This document shows positions 20,349 through 30,254 of a stretch of 58,345 nt of DNA, in pieces. Position 1 is the first letter of the stretch. Every line of letters begins with the position of its first letter. The position numbers were made by a program, and so were the translations under genes. Below the pieces are notes generated by a model. The model was not told where the DNA came from, ran no database searches, and saw only the letters and a program-made list of their open reading frames with translations. Source of the stretch: Phycisphaerales bacterium (GTDB taxonomy: Bacteria; Planctomycetota; Phycisphaerae; Sedimentisphaerales; Anaerobacaceae); NCBI GenBank assembly GCA_030602885.1, contig JAUVYV010000022.1:1-58345 (forward strand). Reading direction: 5' to 3'.

Positions 20349-23300
20349 TTAAGGTATCACTGGCCACCAGGCCGACTCAAGCCACTCCTGAGCTAATTTT
20401 GCCATGTCCTTGAAGTCGATTATTTTCTGGCCCTTCGGATCGGGACTGTAGATGTCCGCATATCCGGCAGGCGGCAGAATCGCATAGTAGTGCGTCAACC
20501 CCGGATCCAGACCAGCTAACCACATGAGCTCTTCCTCGCTCAACTGCCGGTCATACACACGAACGTCGTCAAGGTAGCCGTAGTACAGACGGTCGATGTG
20601 TGGACGCATAGGAGTAGGCGTCTCGCCCACCATACCGCCCTCGTAGTCCTGAGCGCCGATGGCCCAGTTCGGATCGTAATCCGGGTTGTGCGAGTGGTTA
20701 TAGGCAATCTCGTTCATGTCCTCCTCCGCCTCCAGTCGCCCGTCGATGTACACCCGGCTCATACCGCCGTTGACGTCAGGCCACTGTTCCCAGGTGCCTG
20801 CAAGGTGATGCCACTCATTCAGAGGCACTTTCTTCTCCGTTGCATTGCCTCCGTGGCCTACGAAGTGTACCTGCCTCACGAGCCACTCCATACCCATCTC
20901 AAGCTTCTGGGAGGCCTCGCCCTTGCTGATCATGCAGGCCCAGCCGTTAGGCTCGGTCTGCTTCCCCCAGACCGCAAAGGTGTACGACTTACCAAGGAAG
21001 TTGGCGTCGCCATGGCGGTCGCCCCACGTGCCGCAAATCACATAGTCGTTGACATCAACCTGGTCGAAATACGCCACCTTGTTACCAGCCAGCGACTGAG
21101 GCCGAGTCTCGTCAGGAACAAATACCGGCGTGCCCTGCGCAATACCATTTGAGTCCGCTTTGATTCTGGAGTTGGGGTCGTTATCCCAGTTATCCTCGAA
21201 CTCCCAGCGGGCCATCATACACGGGTCGTTGGGCGCTACAGCTACGGGAACATCCGTGATCCGATCTGCCTTAAGCCAGTGGTTCGAAAGCACCTTGATG
21301 TCCTTGATGTTGACCGTACAGTCGCCGTTCAAATCGCCAAGCTGCCCGTAGTACGGCACGCCGCCCGGGTGACCAACGCATCGAGGCGGATACACCCTGA
21401 TGTTGTCAAACGTCACAATACCATCGCCGCCGACGTTTTCCCAGTTACACCGAATTCCGAAGCCAAGGTACAGGTACGCCACGTCGTTAACGTCAACTCC
21501 GGCGTCGATGAACTCGTCAAGGTCGATGTTGAACTGGCCTGACAGCTTCTCTTGAGCGCTGACATCGGGATTCCATATTATCTCCAGATTGCCGTCCGAA
21601 GACTCCAACCCAACGTACATCCTGTCGTAATTCGGGTCTGCCGCGTTGTCGGCATTTCCCACGTGGTCAAGGGACAATGCACGCAGCGTCGTCTCGGCAT
21701 CACCTTCGGTGAGGTTGTTAGCCTCAGCCGGAAATACGTACCGGACCTCTGAGAAGTAATCAATGCCGGTCACCGTCCCATTGTTGTCGTAAGTGTACGC
21801 CATCGTGCCGTGCGCGAGAGCCAGTCCCGCACCTCCACCCATATCTCCACCGAGGCAGCCGATATCATAATCAGCATCATAGATCTGCCAGAAGTCGCTC
21901 ATGTCGTCCCAGCTGTCGTAATCGAATTCGTCTATCACGCGATAGTCGCCTACCGTAAAGCTCCAGGTATCACCAGGCCAGATGCATGGGTCGGGCCCTG
22001 CCGTATTTACCTCATCCACACGCCAGAAGTATTCCTTGCCAAGCTCCAGACCCGTAGCCGTATAGTTCGGCTCTGTCTGGGGGGTACCGCCTGTGGCGTC
22101 GCAAACATCGTTGAAGTCCGTCCCGAAGTACACCACGTGTGCGTTCACGTCCGACGCGTAATAACCCGGCTGCCACTCAAGCAGACTGCTCAAAGGTATA
22201 GGTACACCGACCTTGATACCGAGCGTCGAACCGTCTGCCGGGACTGGATCATACGGTCCTGGATCGAGCGTACGGAAATAATGAATCGGCGCCTTCCACC
22301 ACGAGATGTTCTGATTGTCTTTATCGGGGACACCGTTTGCGTCGCTGACCTCGATAACCGTCCAGACGTACTCCGTGGCGAGCTCAAGAGAGCCGGCCGG
22401 ATGGTCCGTGGCGACATCGAGGAAATTGGCATCCTGGGCGCCGACAATATGCCCGAAATCCGTCATGACCGGATACTCCAGGTTCCAGCCTTCTATGTAG
22501 AGCTGCATATCGTCGTAGGTACCAATGAACACGTGGTGACCGTTGCCTCTCTGGGAACCTGGCGTTCCGCCCGTACCGAGATAATCTCCGGGACCCCAGC
22601 TCAGCGTTACCTTTGGGTCCACATTCGTTGCGTTCTGCCGCGGATACAAACCATAGGGCTCGCCGTAACCGCCTAAATACGCCGTAACAACGGTATGACC
22701 CACCTGGGTCGGCTCGTCCGGAACCACCATATTACCGTCGGGAACGTACTCCACTATCAGTTCGCCCCACTTCGGCATCCACCAGTTGTTCACGTCGTCG
22801 TTGCCGGGCTGATACCAGTGCTGCGGGTCGCACGGGTCGTCGGGCGTTCCGTATGCCGTTATCCAGCCGCGGTCGATGAACCCCTGGATGCCTATATCCT
22901 TTCTGCCGTCATAATAGGGATCCGTGTACGCTCCGCGCTCATAGGGCTGGTACTTCTCGTAAGGTATGGCGCTATCCCTGCGGTCACCATCGATTATCAA
23001 ACTGCCTTCTCGAATATCCAGGTTGCTCGTGCATACCCCAATCCAGATGGTGGGATAGAAGTCCCTGATTTGCCACGGGTCATATCCCCTTAGCATCTCG
23101 AAAAAATATGTCCGGAAGGTACCGTCGTTGATTCGAAGCGTACCGCCGCCTCCGGTATTAAACGACAGGGTAAGACCGTCCGCAACCCACTCGCCGCCGT
23201 CCAGGACAACATGACCCTGGCCTCCCATCTGCGTGCTCCACACGCCGTGAACCGTACTTGCATCCGGGTCGCGCTGCGTCCGCCAGTAGCTGCCGGGCAT

Positions 23301-23702
23301 CAAATGGACCGTTCCGGTGTTGTCCACTCCGTCCGGGAAGCCGCTGCCTAATATAATCAGCCCCGGCTCCACAGTCAGCCGTCCATACATCACCAGACAG
23401 GGATCTGCAACCGGCAGACCCGTTGTCCCTATCCGCGCACCGCTCATCTCGAACCCGTCGATAGTTACGTTCACGTCGGCCTGCATAGTAGGCCAGGAAC
23501 GTCCCTCCGCCAGCGGTCCCGCTATGGTGATTGCCCCCTGACCCAGTCCGGGCGGCCCCACGTCGTTCGGGTTCCAGTTCAGCGGCTCGTTAAAGTCGTT
23601 GTTGTCGAAATACTCATCGGTCCAGGTCATCTGAGCCGATGCGCTGCCGGTGAGTACCAGCACTACAAGAAATGATGTTAAAAACACTATCCTTTTACAC
23701 AT
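20349..23702 (-). CDS. Large secreted protein with beta-sandwich, LamG and split dockerin-like repeats
   Basis: 1117 residues with a clean signal peptide (cut after ASA, about residue 23). Residues 25-330 form a repetitive beta-rich region of the autotransporter/PEP-associated kind. Two FN3-like stretches with YLGxY/VYFGTD motifs follow (about 340-585). A dockerin-like half, GDLNGDCTVNIKDIKVLSNHW (about 785-805), and a second half, IIDFKDMAKLAQEWLES, at the very C-terminus are separated by a LamG/concanavalin-like lectin domain (about 820-1060, ...YTFAVWGK, WHHLAGTW, VYIDGRL, YLDDVRVYDRQLS). Probable extracellular carbohydrate binding; no catalytic domain recognised. A GAGGAGGAG Shine-Dalgarno precedes the ATG, and a strong terminator follows the gene. 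Confidence 0.85.
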   Translation of the reverse strand: MCKRIVFLTSFLVVLVLTGSASAQMTWTDEYFDNNDFNEPLNWNPNDVGPPGLGQGAITIAGPLAEGRSWPTMQADVNVTIDGFEMSGARIGTTGLPVADPCLVMYGRLTVEPGLIILGSGFPDGVDNTGTVHLMPGSYWRTQRDPDASTVHGVWSTQMGGQGHVVLDGGEWVADGLTLSFNTGGGGTLRINDGTFRTYFFEMLRGYDPWQIRDFYPTIWIGVCTSNLDIREGSLIIDGDRRDSAIPYEKYQPYERGAYTDPYYDGRKDIGIQGFIDRGWITAYGTPDDPCDPQHWYQPGNDDVNNWWMPKWGELIVEYVPDGNMVVPDEPTQVGHTVVTAYLGGYGEPYGLYPRQNATNVDPKVTLSWGPGDYLGTGGTPGSQRGNGHHVFIGTYDDMQLYIEGWNLEYPVMTDFGHIVGAQDANFLDVATDHPAGSLELATEYVWTVIEVSDANGVPDKDNQNISWWKAPIHYFRTLDPGPYDPVPADGSTLGIKVGVPIPLSSLLEWQPGYYASDVNAHVVYFGTDFNDVCDATGGTPQTEPNYTATGLELGKEYFWRVDEVNTAGPDPCIWPGDTWSFTVGDYRVIDEFDYDSWDDMSDFWQIYDADYDIGCLGGDMGGGAGLALAHGTMAYTYDNNGTVTGIDYFSEVRYVFPAEANNLTEGDAETTLRALSLDHVGNADNAADPNYDRMYVGLESSDGNLEIIWNPDVSAQEKLSGQFNIDLDEFIDAGVDVNDVAYLYLGFGIRCNWENVGGDGIVTFDNIRVYPPRCVGHPGGVPYYGQLGDLNGDCTVNIKDIKVLSNHWLKADRITDVPVAVAPNDPCMMARWEFEDNWDNDPNSRIKADSNGIAQGTPVFVPDETRPQSLAGNKVAYFDQVDVNDYVICGTWGDRHGDANFLGKSYTFAVWGKQTEPNGWACMISKGEASQKLEMGMEWLVRQVHFVGHGGNATEKKVPLNEWHHLAGTWEQWPDVNGGMSRVYIDGRLEAEEDMNEIAYNHSHNPDYDPNWAIGAQDYEGGMVGETPTPMRPHIDRLYYGYLDDVRVYDRQLSEEELMWLAGLDPGLTHYYAILPPAGYADIYSPDPKGQKIIDFKDMAKLAQEWLESAWWPVIP

Positions 23703-24434
23703 AACAACTCCTCCTCAAAGATAAAAAAAACAATAGGTCAATTTCTCACACTTAGCTCGCTGCTCCAGACAGCCGCGAGGGCCCTTGACCGCACCCTGAA
23801 ATGCTCATCAAGGCGTCGGTGGCGCGCCGGTCGTGAACAGTCCGCCGGAGAAAAAAATACGGGCAAAAGACATATACCAATTACTCTGTGTTTGCCCCAC
23901 ACAGCTCAATAATGCACTACGTCACCCTCCTTTCTGCCGGAGCGGCAATTAATCGTTTTTCAGCTTGTCCTCTCTACACTCATGAGAGAATAACAGATAC
24001 ACACACACCTTTCGGCCGAAATAGCCGAAATACTACTAATCACACTCCCAAATACTTTCCTCTCCTGTGCTTTGCAGCAAAACTTGCACCCGAACAGTCT
24101 CACTCCACTCGTCAAGCCCGCTGCATAACCCAGGAACGTCCAATCAGATATACCCTTACTTAGCTATAGTAAGCATACACTATCATCCCGTACCCTGTCA
24201 ACCCCAAAAATTATCGGATTACACAATTTTCTTCAACTACACCCCCAAAATCCACTATGCCCCCCATTACTGACCTCCAAACCCACCCCGCACTGCCCCA
24301 TATCAAGCCATTCTTAAAACAAACACGCCCTGCTGAACCCCCCAAAAAACCCACAAACTCCACAAAATTCGTTGTAACCCCGCCACACATAAATATAATC
24401 CGCCATAACCTTCTTCACAAAGGATGCAAACTCG
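23703..24434. other. 732-bp intergenic region with long putative leader
   Basis: No gene recognised. The - strand half is the putative 470-nt leader of the LamG gene, with a GGGCAAA/TTTGCCC dyad (23860-23897). The + strand half (24180-24430) is strikingly C-rich and G-poor up to the beta-mannosidase start. Confidence 0.45.
24172..24201 (-). promoter_or_regulatory. Sigma70-like promoter, probably for the LamG/dockerin gene
   Basis: On the - strand: TTGACA (24201-24196), 18-bp spacer, TATGCT (24177-24172). If used, the transcript has an untranslated leader of about 460 nt. Consensus match only. Confidence 0.4.
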
Positions 24435-26951
24435 ATGGCCAAAGAAATGCTCGATTTGACCGGAAACTGGGAATTCAGGCAATATCCCGCCTCCGCCAGA
24501 AGAATGAGGGACCTTGATGACTCCCGCTGGAGCAGAACCCGGGTGCCGGCCTCGGTCTTTCAAAGTCTGGTTGCCGACGGACAGATAGACCGCAAGGAGC
24601 TGCTCGCAAATCCCGAAAATTTCGCCTGGGTAAGCGATAAACCCTGGATATTCCGCAAAAGATTCGATCTACCCGCCGACCTGGCTGATTGCGAGCGACT
24701 TGAGCTGGTCTTCGACGGTCTCGACACCGTCGCAAGCATCTGGCTAAACGACAAGCTCATCGCAAAAACAGCCAACATGTTCATACCCTTCCGCTTTGAC
24801 GTAACCGATCTTCTCAGGCCAAAGGCAAATCAGCTTCTCGTCAAATTCGAACCCGCCTGCGCCTACGCAAAGGCACTGATGGCCCGATACACGTCGTTCG
24901 ACCAGTCCGCCATATTGAATCCACACCGCGCATACATAAGAAAGGCACAGTACCAGTTCGGCTGGGACTGGTGTCCGGCTTTGCCCGGCTGTGGTATCTG
25001 GCGACCGGTTCGACTCGAAGGCGTCAAAAAAGCACGCTTCGATGACATCCATATCAGAGCAATAGACTCCAATCGCCACTACGCCGACGTCAAAATTGCA
25101 GTCAAGCTGGCGGCTCTGAATTCCGACCACTTCACCTGCACGCTCCGGCTGAAAGGCCGAAATTTCGCCGCTCAACAGGAACTCGCCTTTCCCCCCGGAG
25201 AAGACTTTCATTCCACTGTTCTGCGAATAGAAAAGCCCGACCTCTGGTGGCCTGCCGGCTCCGGTGAGCAGAATCTCTATCATGCCGACCTTCGGTTGCA
25301 CAACACCGGCGACCTCCTCGACCGCCGGTGCACACACTTCGGAATCAGGACCGTTAAACTCAATCAGTCTCCTGACTCCCGCGGCCGGGCCTTTGCCTTT
25401 GAAATAAACGGCCAGACCGTCTTTGCAAAAGGCGCAAACTGGATACCACCTTCACTGTTCCCGGGCTCCGTAACCGACGACGATTATGAAAAACTCTTAA
25501 ATGCCGCCGCCGAGGCCAACATGAACATGCTCCGAGTCTGGGGCGGCGGATATTACGAAGCAGACCGTTTCTATGAAATCTGTGACCGGCTTGGTATTAT
25601 GGTCTGGCAGGATTTCATGTTCGCCTGCACCTACTATCCCAACCGACAATGGTTCATCAGCGAAGTCCAAAAAGAAGCTGCCACTGTCATTAAGCGACTG
25701 AGAAACCACCCGTCTCTCGTGCTTTGGTGTGGAAACAATGAAATCGACTTCTCACACCACCAGGGATACCTTGGCAAAGGCAGAAAGTTCCACGGCAAGG
25801 CGATTTACCACAACCTCCTCCCAAAACTTCTTCACGAGCTCGACCCCGACCGCGACTATATCCCCACAACACCTCTCGGAACAAAGAACGATTCGAACTC
25901 ACCGAACTGCGGAACCGTCCATCAGTGGGATGTATGGGCGTTCCACGCCCCCAGTCGAGAATACATCTGTCCCCCCGACCAGGTGCCCCGATTCGTGACC
26001 GAGTTTGGATTTCAGTCGTTGCCGGACATTAAAACCCTCGAAGACATCTGCAGCACACAGCAGTTGCGCATCGCTGATTATGCCGTTGAAAAACACAATT
26101 ATCAGCTCGACGGAAACTGCCGTCTCCGGCGATATATCAGCGAATTATTCGCCGGACCAGCCGATCTCGAAGAGCTCATATATCTCTCGCAGCTCACACA
26201 GGCCAGAGCCCTGAAAAAATACGTCGAATATCTCAGGGCCAACAACATCAGGAATAAAGGTGTTCTCTTCTGGCAATTCAACGACTGCTGCCCGGCAATA
26301 AGCTGGTCTGCGCTCGATTATGCCAAAAGACCAAAAGCCCTCTACTACTATGCAAAACGCTGTTTCTCAAACGTCCTGGTGACACTCGTCCCCGAATTCC
26401 ACCCTCCAAAGGCAAACTCCACACCGACCGTCAGCTCCCTTCGTCCCGTCGTCGTAAATGACAGTAATGACCCCGTCACTGCCACCCTGACGTGCCGCCT
26501 GATTGACCTGTTCGGAAACTCACTCGATAAACTCGCCTTTCCCGTGGCAATTGGCCCCTCCAATTCCTCATCCGCCCCTAAACTCCCCGCCGCCTTTCTT
26601 AATCCTCTCAATCCCGACAAATCCGCACTCCGGCTTACCCTGGAAGAAAACAACCGAACGATTGCACAAAACCTCTATTTTTACCTGCCCGACAAGTATA
26701 TCCAGTGGCCAAAGCCAAACATTACTGCTGACGTCCGGCAAAGAGCGGAAAACCGATGGCAAATCCGCCTGAAATCAGATTCCCTCGCTCGAGATGTGCA
26801 AATCATTGCCGAAGCGAACTCGCAATTCAGCGACAACTTTATAGACCTGACACCCCCCGGTGACGTTCTAATCACCCTCAAAACCACAAAACCGCACCCG
26901 TCGATTAAGCCGGCTCTGCGCCTTCGCTCCGTGACGAGCACATCAAGATAG
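24435..26951 (+). CDS. Beta-mannosidase, glycoside hydrolase family 2
   Basis: 838 residues, typical for GH2 beta-mannosidases. The N-terminal jelly-roll begins LTGNWEFRQYP, with KPWIFRKRFDLP and LVFDGLDTVASIWLND. An RKAQYQFGWDWCPALPGCGIWRPVRL stretch is characteristic of beta-mannosidases. The TIM barrel carries the acid/base in LVLWCGNNEIDF (NE) and the nucleophile in RFVTEFGFQS (E). It hydrolyses terminal beta-mannose residues from manno-oligosaccharides. No signal peptide is seen, so it is probably cytoplasmic and acts on imported oligosaccharides. AAAGGATG precedes the ATG. Confidence 0.95.
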   Translation: MAKEMLDLTGNWEFRQYPASARRMRDLDDSRWSRTRVPASVFQSLVADGQIDRKELLANPENFAWVSDKPWIFRKRFDLPADLADCERLELVFDGLDTVASIWLNDKLIAKTANMFIPFRFDVTDLLRPKANQLLVKFEPACAYAKALMARYTSFDQSAILNPHRAYIRKAQYQFGWDWCPALPGCGIWRPVRLEGVKKARFDDIHIRAIDSNRHYADVKIAVKLAALNSDHFTCTLRLKGRNFAAQQELAFPPGEDFHSTVLRIEKPDLWWPAGSGEQNLYHADLRLHNTGDLLDRRCTHFGIRTVKLNQSPDSRGRAFAFEINGQTVFAKGANWIPPSLFPGSVTDDDYEKLLNAAAEANMNMLRVWGGGYYEADRFYEICDRLGIMVWQDFMFACTYYPNRQWFISEVQKEAATVIKRLRNHPSLVLWCGNNEIDFSHHQGYLGKGRKFHGKAIYHNLLPKLLHELDPDRDYIPTTPLGTKNDSNSPNCGTVHQWDVWAFHAPSREYICPPDQVPRFVTEFGFQSLPDIKTLEDICSTQQLRIADYAVEKHNYQLDGNCRLRRYISELFAGPADLEELIYLSQLTQARALKKYVEYLRANNIRNKGVLFWQFNDCCPAISWSALDYAKRPKALYYYAKRCFSNVLVTLVPEFHPPKANSTPTVSSLRPVVVNDSNDPVTATLTCRLIDLFGNSLDKLAFPVAIGPSNSSSAPKLPAAFLNPLNPDKSALRLTLEENNRTIAQNLYFYLPDKYIQWPKPNITADVRQRAENRWQIRLKSDSLARDVQIIAEANSQFSDNFIDLTPPGDVLITLKTTKPHPSIKPALRLRSVTSTSR

Positions 26952-26974
26952 AAACCCGCTCGACAAACCCGTCA

Positions 26975-28933
26975 TCAGCGCCTCCTGCTGTCCATCATCA
27001 GTTCCATCATCAGCAGTTGATCCGGAGTCATCCCTCCGACACCAGGCTGCCCCGGAACGATAGGTGTCCGACGACGACCTCGCCGCCTCCCCCTGCCTCC
27101 CCACGCCCGCAACGGCTCCTTGGTCTTCTTGGCAAGAGTCCTTATCTCATTGTACTTCAGACGAAGCTCGTTCGGCCAGTGCACTAACTTCACTGGAACG
27201 CGGTCGATACGTTCCCCGTCGCTGCTGTACAGCATGTCGAAATAACCTCGCGCATGAAGACTCTTGCCCGTCCAGTCATTTACCGGCACCAAATCAACCA
27301 GAATCGCCCCCGTGTAGTAATTGATTTCTTCCGGTATGGTGACGTCCTGTTCTTCCTCTTCGAGCTTGGGCTCCGCAACGCCGCCTATCGTCTCGCCCCG
27401 CTTCACCAAAAACTGTTCACTGTACCAGTACCCGAGCGCATACTTCGATACCTGAACCTCCACCGCTTTCGCCGCCTCCTGAACGTTGACCGGGAAAAAA
27501 TACAGCATCGACGGAATTGTCACCGCTTCGGTCGTATCCGAGAACTCACTCCATAAAATGACCTTGTCCTTGCTGGACAGGTCGCTCTCGGCGAATTTCT
27601 CTGTCCCCGCAACCGGGTTGAACACACCCAGCCGAATCCTGTAGTGATATGTGCTGCCCGGCTGTACCGTGTCGTCGTGACCCCAGAAAACAAGCGGCTC
27701 GCTCATCTTCGTCAAGCTCACCTTGGCGATTAGCGAAACCTCCTCAAGCTGGTTATAAAACTCACTTACGTCAACCGTTGTACGTACCGGCCTCTTGGAC
27801 TTCTCGGCTGCTTGGCTCTCGCCACGTCGCTCCGTTCGTGTCTTTCTTGTCGACGGACGCCTCACAGAGCTGCCCGTCGGGCCCCCTCCATATAACATCT
27901 GCATTAGGGCCTGTTCATTCAATGTTCCTCCTGTCGGCGCAACCGGCCTTGTTGTACGACGCTCTTGCTTCGCTCTATCTCGCTGCTGAGAACGCTCTTC
28001 CTTCTCAGCCGCTTCCGCCGCTGCACGCGCTTCTCGCTTCTCCTGAGCTTCTACATGCCTTCGATTGGACACGTACTCCTTGTGAATCGACGGCGGAAAC
28101 CATTCCTCATCCACAGATGCAATCTGATATGTCGCCGGCTGTAACAGGTCTGCTTGTACCGTCGGGGCATCAAACTTAAGTACCCTTACCGTTATCCCCC
28201 CCGCACCAAGTCGCTCAACATCCTCGATGATTCCAAACATCTCCGAATAAGGATCAACTTGCGACCGCGCAACTCGCTCCCATTCGCTCCATGTCCCGTC
28301 GTCGGCTAATCGCTGTCTCTGAAGATCCACAGCCGCAAACACCGGCCTCGCAAGGCACGGATCTCGCCATTCCTCCTTTACCGCCGAACCGGCAAAACTC
28401 TCCTGAAAACTCTTCGTCAACGCTGATACGTCGAACTTCGCCTCCACCGTCATAAGGTCGATATCATTCGGCGCATACGCCGTTTCATCATCAACATTCT
28501 CTGTGCTGATCTTCTGTACCGGAATGTACGCCGCCGCCCTTATGTGCCCTGCCGCAACGTCCGTTACCTGTGCAAGCTCCGGCATGCGGTATTTGGGCTG
28601 GATACTGTCCCTGAACGTGCCCGGCTGCCACGGACCTGTGTCGGCGTCTATGCCGCTCAGCGAAGAGGCCATAAGAGCCGCAAAGTCATCCACCTTCGGT
28701 TTATACGACTCTCGTTCCTTCGGTTCCTCGTCCAGATGCGCCTGAACCTCCCGCGCCTGCTCGCTTATGTACATGTCAATCTGACCCGGCTTGAATTCCT
28801 TGTTGTCCAGACTGATTACGTTCGGACAGAACAGTATGAGTTTGAAACCTATCAAGCCGCACGCCAATACCGCAAGAGCAAAAAATATCTTCTCAACGTG
28901 CTCTTCTAATATGTTGACACTCTTTTTCTTCAT
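26975..28933 (-). CDS. Single-pass membrane protein of the PilM-PilN operon
   Basis: 652 residues. One N-terminal membrane segment (about 15-36, IFFALAVLACGLIGFKLILF) leaves the bulk outside the cytoplasm. No database family recognised. A disordered Arg/Ala/Glu-rich linker (about 305-380) contains NEQALMQMLYGGGPTG, almost identical to a motif in the PilM-PilN fusion of the same operon; the C-terminus has a related GGMTPDQLLMMELMMDSRRR. The domains after the linker are beta-rich (VFWGHDDTVQPGSTYHYRIRLGVFN). Position third in the operon suggests a PilO/PilP-like role in an inner-membrane pilus or secretion platform; this is inference from context. Confidence 0.7.
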   Translation of the reverse strand: MKKKSVNILEEHVEKIFFALAVLACGLIGFKLILFCPNVISLDNKEFKPGQIDMYISEQAREVQAHLDEEPKERESYKPKVDDFAALMASSLSGIDADTGPWQPGTFRDSIQPKYRMPELAQVTDVAAGHIRAAAYIPVQKISTENVDDETAYAPNDIDLMTVEAKFDVSALTKSFQESFAGSAVKEEWRDPCLARPVFAAVDLQRQRLADDGTWSEWERVARSQVDPYSEMFGIIEDVERLGAGGITVRVLKFDAPTVQADLLQPATYQIASVDEEWFPPSIHKEYVSNRRHVEAQEKREARAAAEAAEKEERSQQRDRAKQERRTTRPVAPTGGTLNEQALMQMLYGGGPTGSSVRRPSTRKTRTERRGESQAAEKSKRPVRTTVDVSEFYNQLEEVSLIAKVSLTKMSEPLVFWGHDDTVQPGSTYHYRIRLGVFNPVAGTEKFAESDLSSKDKVILWSEFSDTTEAVTIPSMLYFFPVNVQEAAKAVEVQVSKYALGYWYSEQFLVKRGETIGGVAEPKLEEEEQDVTIPEEINYYTGAILVDLVPVNDWTGKSLHARGYFDMLYSSDGERIDRVPVKLVHWPNELRLKYNEIRTLAKKTKEPLRAWGGRGRRRGRRRTPIVPGQPGVGGMTPDQLLMMELMMDSRRR

Positions 28934-28977
28934 CGCCTGTTCCCTGAAAATAACGCATGCAAATAAACTCTCACCGC

Positions 28978-30237
28978 CTACCTGCGCCTCGTATCCTTTT
29001 TCTCCTCGACTACCTCCTTCACCGCTTCCGGCTTGAGTGCGTCATGCCCGCTTCTCTCAAGAATATACTCGCAGATTAAATCCAGCTCAACCACAGAATC
29101 GTCCCCGTATCGATAAAGATCGTGTTCGTCACTCTCCATATCAACGGCACTCGTCGTGCTCTCCAGAACCGTAATCTGATTGTGCTCGTATGTCTCTGCC
29201 GCTTCCGACCCCGAATGGCCCCTGAACACGTGTTTCTTCACGCTGCAAAGCTCCTTCATAAACTCAAGAACTGCCTTTGAATCAACTAAAACGCTCAGCT
29301 CGAAATGTACCACGTCTATTTTGTCGTTCGAGACTCTCCCTGTGAATGAATCGGCCAGACCGTCCCTCGCCTCGCGAACATAAACCGGTTTCCCGCCACC
29401 CGCCCTGCTGCCTGACCCCTTCGTCGTTGTTTTACCACCGGAAAAACTCACCCATAACACACGCTTCACCGGCGATGTGTAAACGCTGCTCGAACCCGAA
29501 TCCATAGCTTTAACCGTCTCGAATACGTCTTCGATAATCCAGTATGCAAGCTGCCAGTACCAGCAGTCTTCCACAGCTTCCTTGCGAGTGTTGTACTTAT
29601 AGCTGCCCCAGAGCTCGTAACCCGGCAAATCCAACGCGTTCACATAAACCGATGCAGATTTCGCTTTCTCGCGGCATAGAACATCCGTGATCGTCGCGTC
29701 ATCGTCCCGAGCTCTCGAAATCAGACGCCTGCCGCCCGTTCGCCTTCGACGCGGTGTACCCTCAGGCCGCATCGCTTGGTCGAGCTCCGCCTCTGTCGGG
29801 CAGTCTCGACCGTTCACGCTCTCTATCAAATCCTCTATCCCAGCTCGATACAACCGACCAAACTCATCGAAAATCAGCATCGATGTGTCTTTGGGTTCAG
29901 GGAATATCTTGTAGCTCAGCAACTCTCGTTGCGTCGTCTGTCTTGCCAAAAGCGTAATCTGATTCGCATCTGCCTCCCACGCCTGCTGGTACTCTTTCTC
30001 AATCTCTACCTGACTCAGCGGAACCGCGCTCTGCGACAACCTCTTCACACTTTGACCCAAAGGTATGCTTTCTTCTTCCACTTTCTTCTTGAAGCTGCTG
30101 CCTAATAGAAGTGTCACCGCCAAAACTACGAACCCTGCAATGAGTATCGCACCAGGCAGCACCAGTGACGAATATGACTTCAAAAAACCGAGTTTCGAAA
30201 AAATACCCTTGAACTGTGTTAACTCAATCTTAGCCAT
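28978..30237 (-). CDS. Single-pass membrane protein, PilO-like by position
   Basis: 419 residues. A cytoplasmic N-terminus of about 22 residues, one membrane segment (about 23-46, SLVLPGAILIAGFVVLAVTLLLG), then a coiled-coil-like start and a periplasmic region interrupted by a basic disordered stretch (PRRRRTGGRRLISRARDDD, about 163-181). A late FELSVLVDSKAVLEFMKELCSV segment is compatible with the ferredoxin-like fold of PilN/PilO, but sequence identity to them is not evident. Shine-Dalgarno AGGAGAA abuts the ATG. It begins 17 bp after the PilM-PilN fusion gene, so co-translation is likely. Confidence 0.68.
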   Translation of the reverse strand: MAKIELTQFKGIFSKLGFLKSYSSLVLPGAILIAGFVVLAVTLLLGSSFKKKVEEESIPLGQSVKRLSQSAVPLSQVEIEKEYQQAWEADANQITLLARQTTQRELLSYKIFPEPKDTSMLIFDEFGRLYRAGIEDLIESVNGRDCPTEAELDQAMRPEGTPRRRRTGGRRLISRARDDDATITDVLCREKAKSASVYVNALDLPGYELWGSYKYNTRKEAVEDCWYWQLAYWIIEDVFETVKAMDSGSSSVYTSPVKRVLWVSFSGGKTTTKGSGSRAGGGKPVYVREARDGLADSFTGRVSNDKIDVVHFELSVLVDSKAVLEFMKELCSVKKHVFRGHSGSEAAETYEHNQITVLESTTSAVDMESDEHDLYRYGDDSVVELDLICEYILERSGHDALKPEAVKEVVEEKKDTRRR

Positions 30238-30254
30238 TTCTCCTGCTCGCCAAT

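Noticed and set aside
23860-23897. c-di-GMP (GEMM) riboswitch in the LamG gene leader
   Set aside because: GGGCAAAC is present, but the remaining conserved GEMM core and tetraloop receptor are not.
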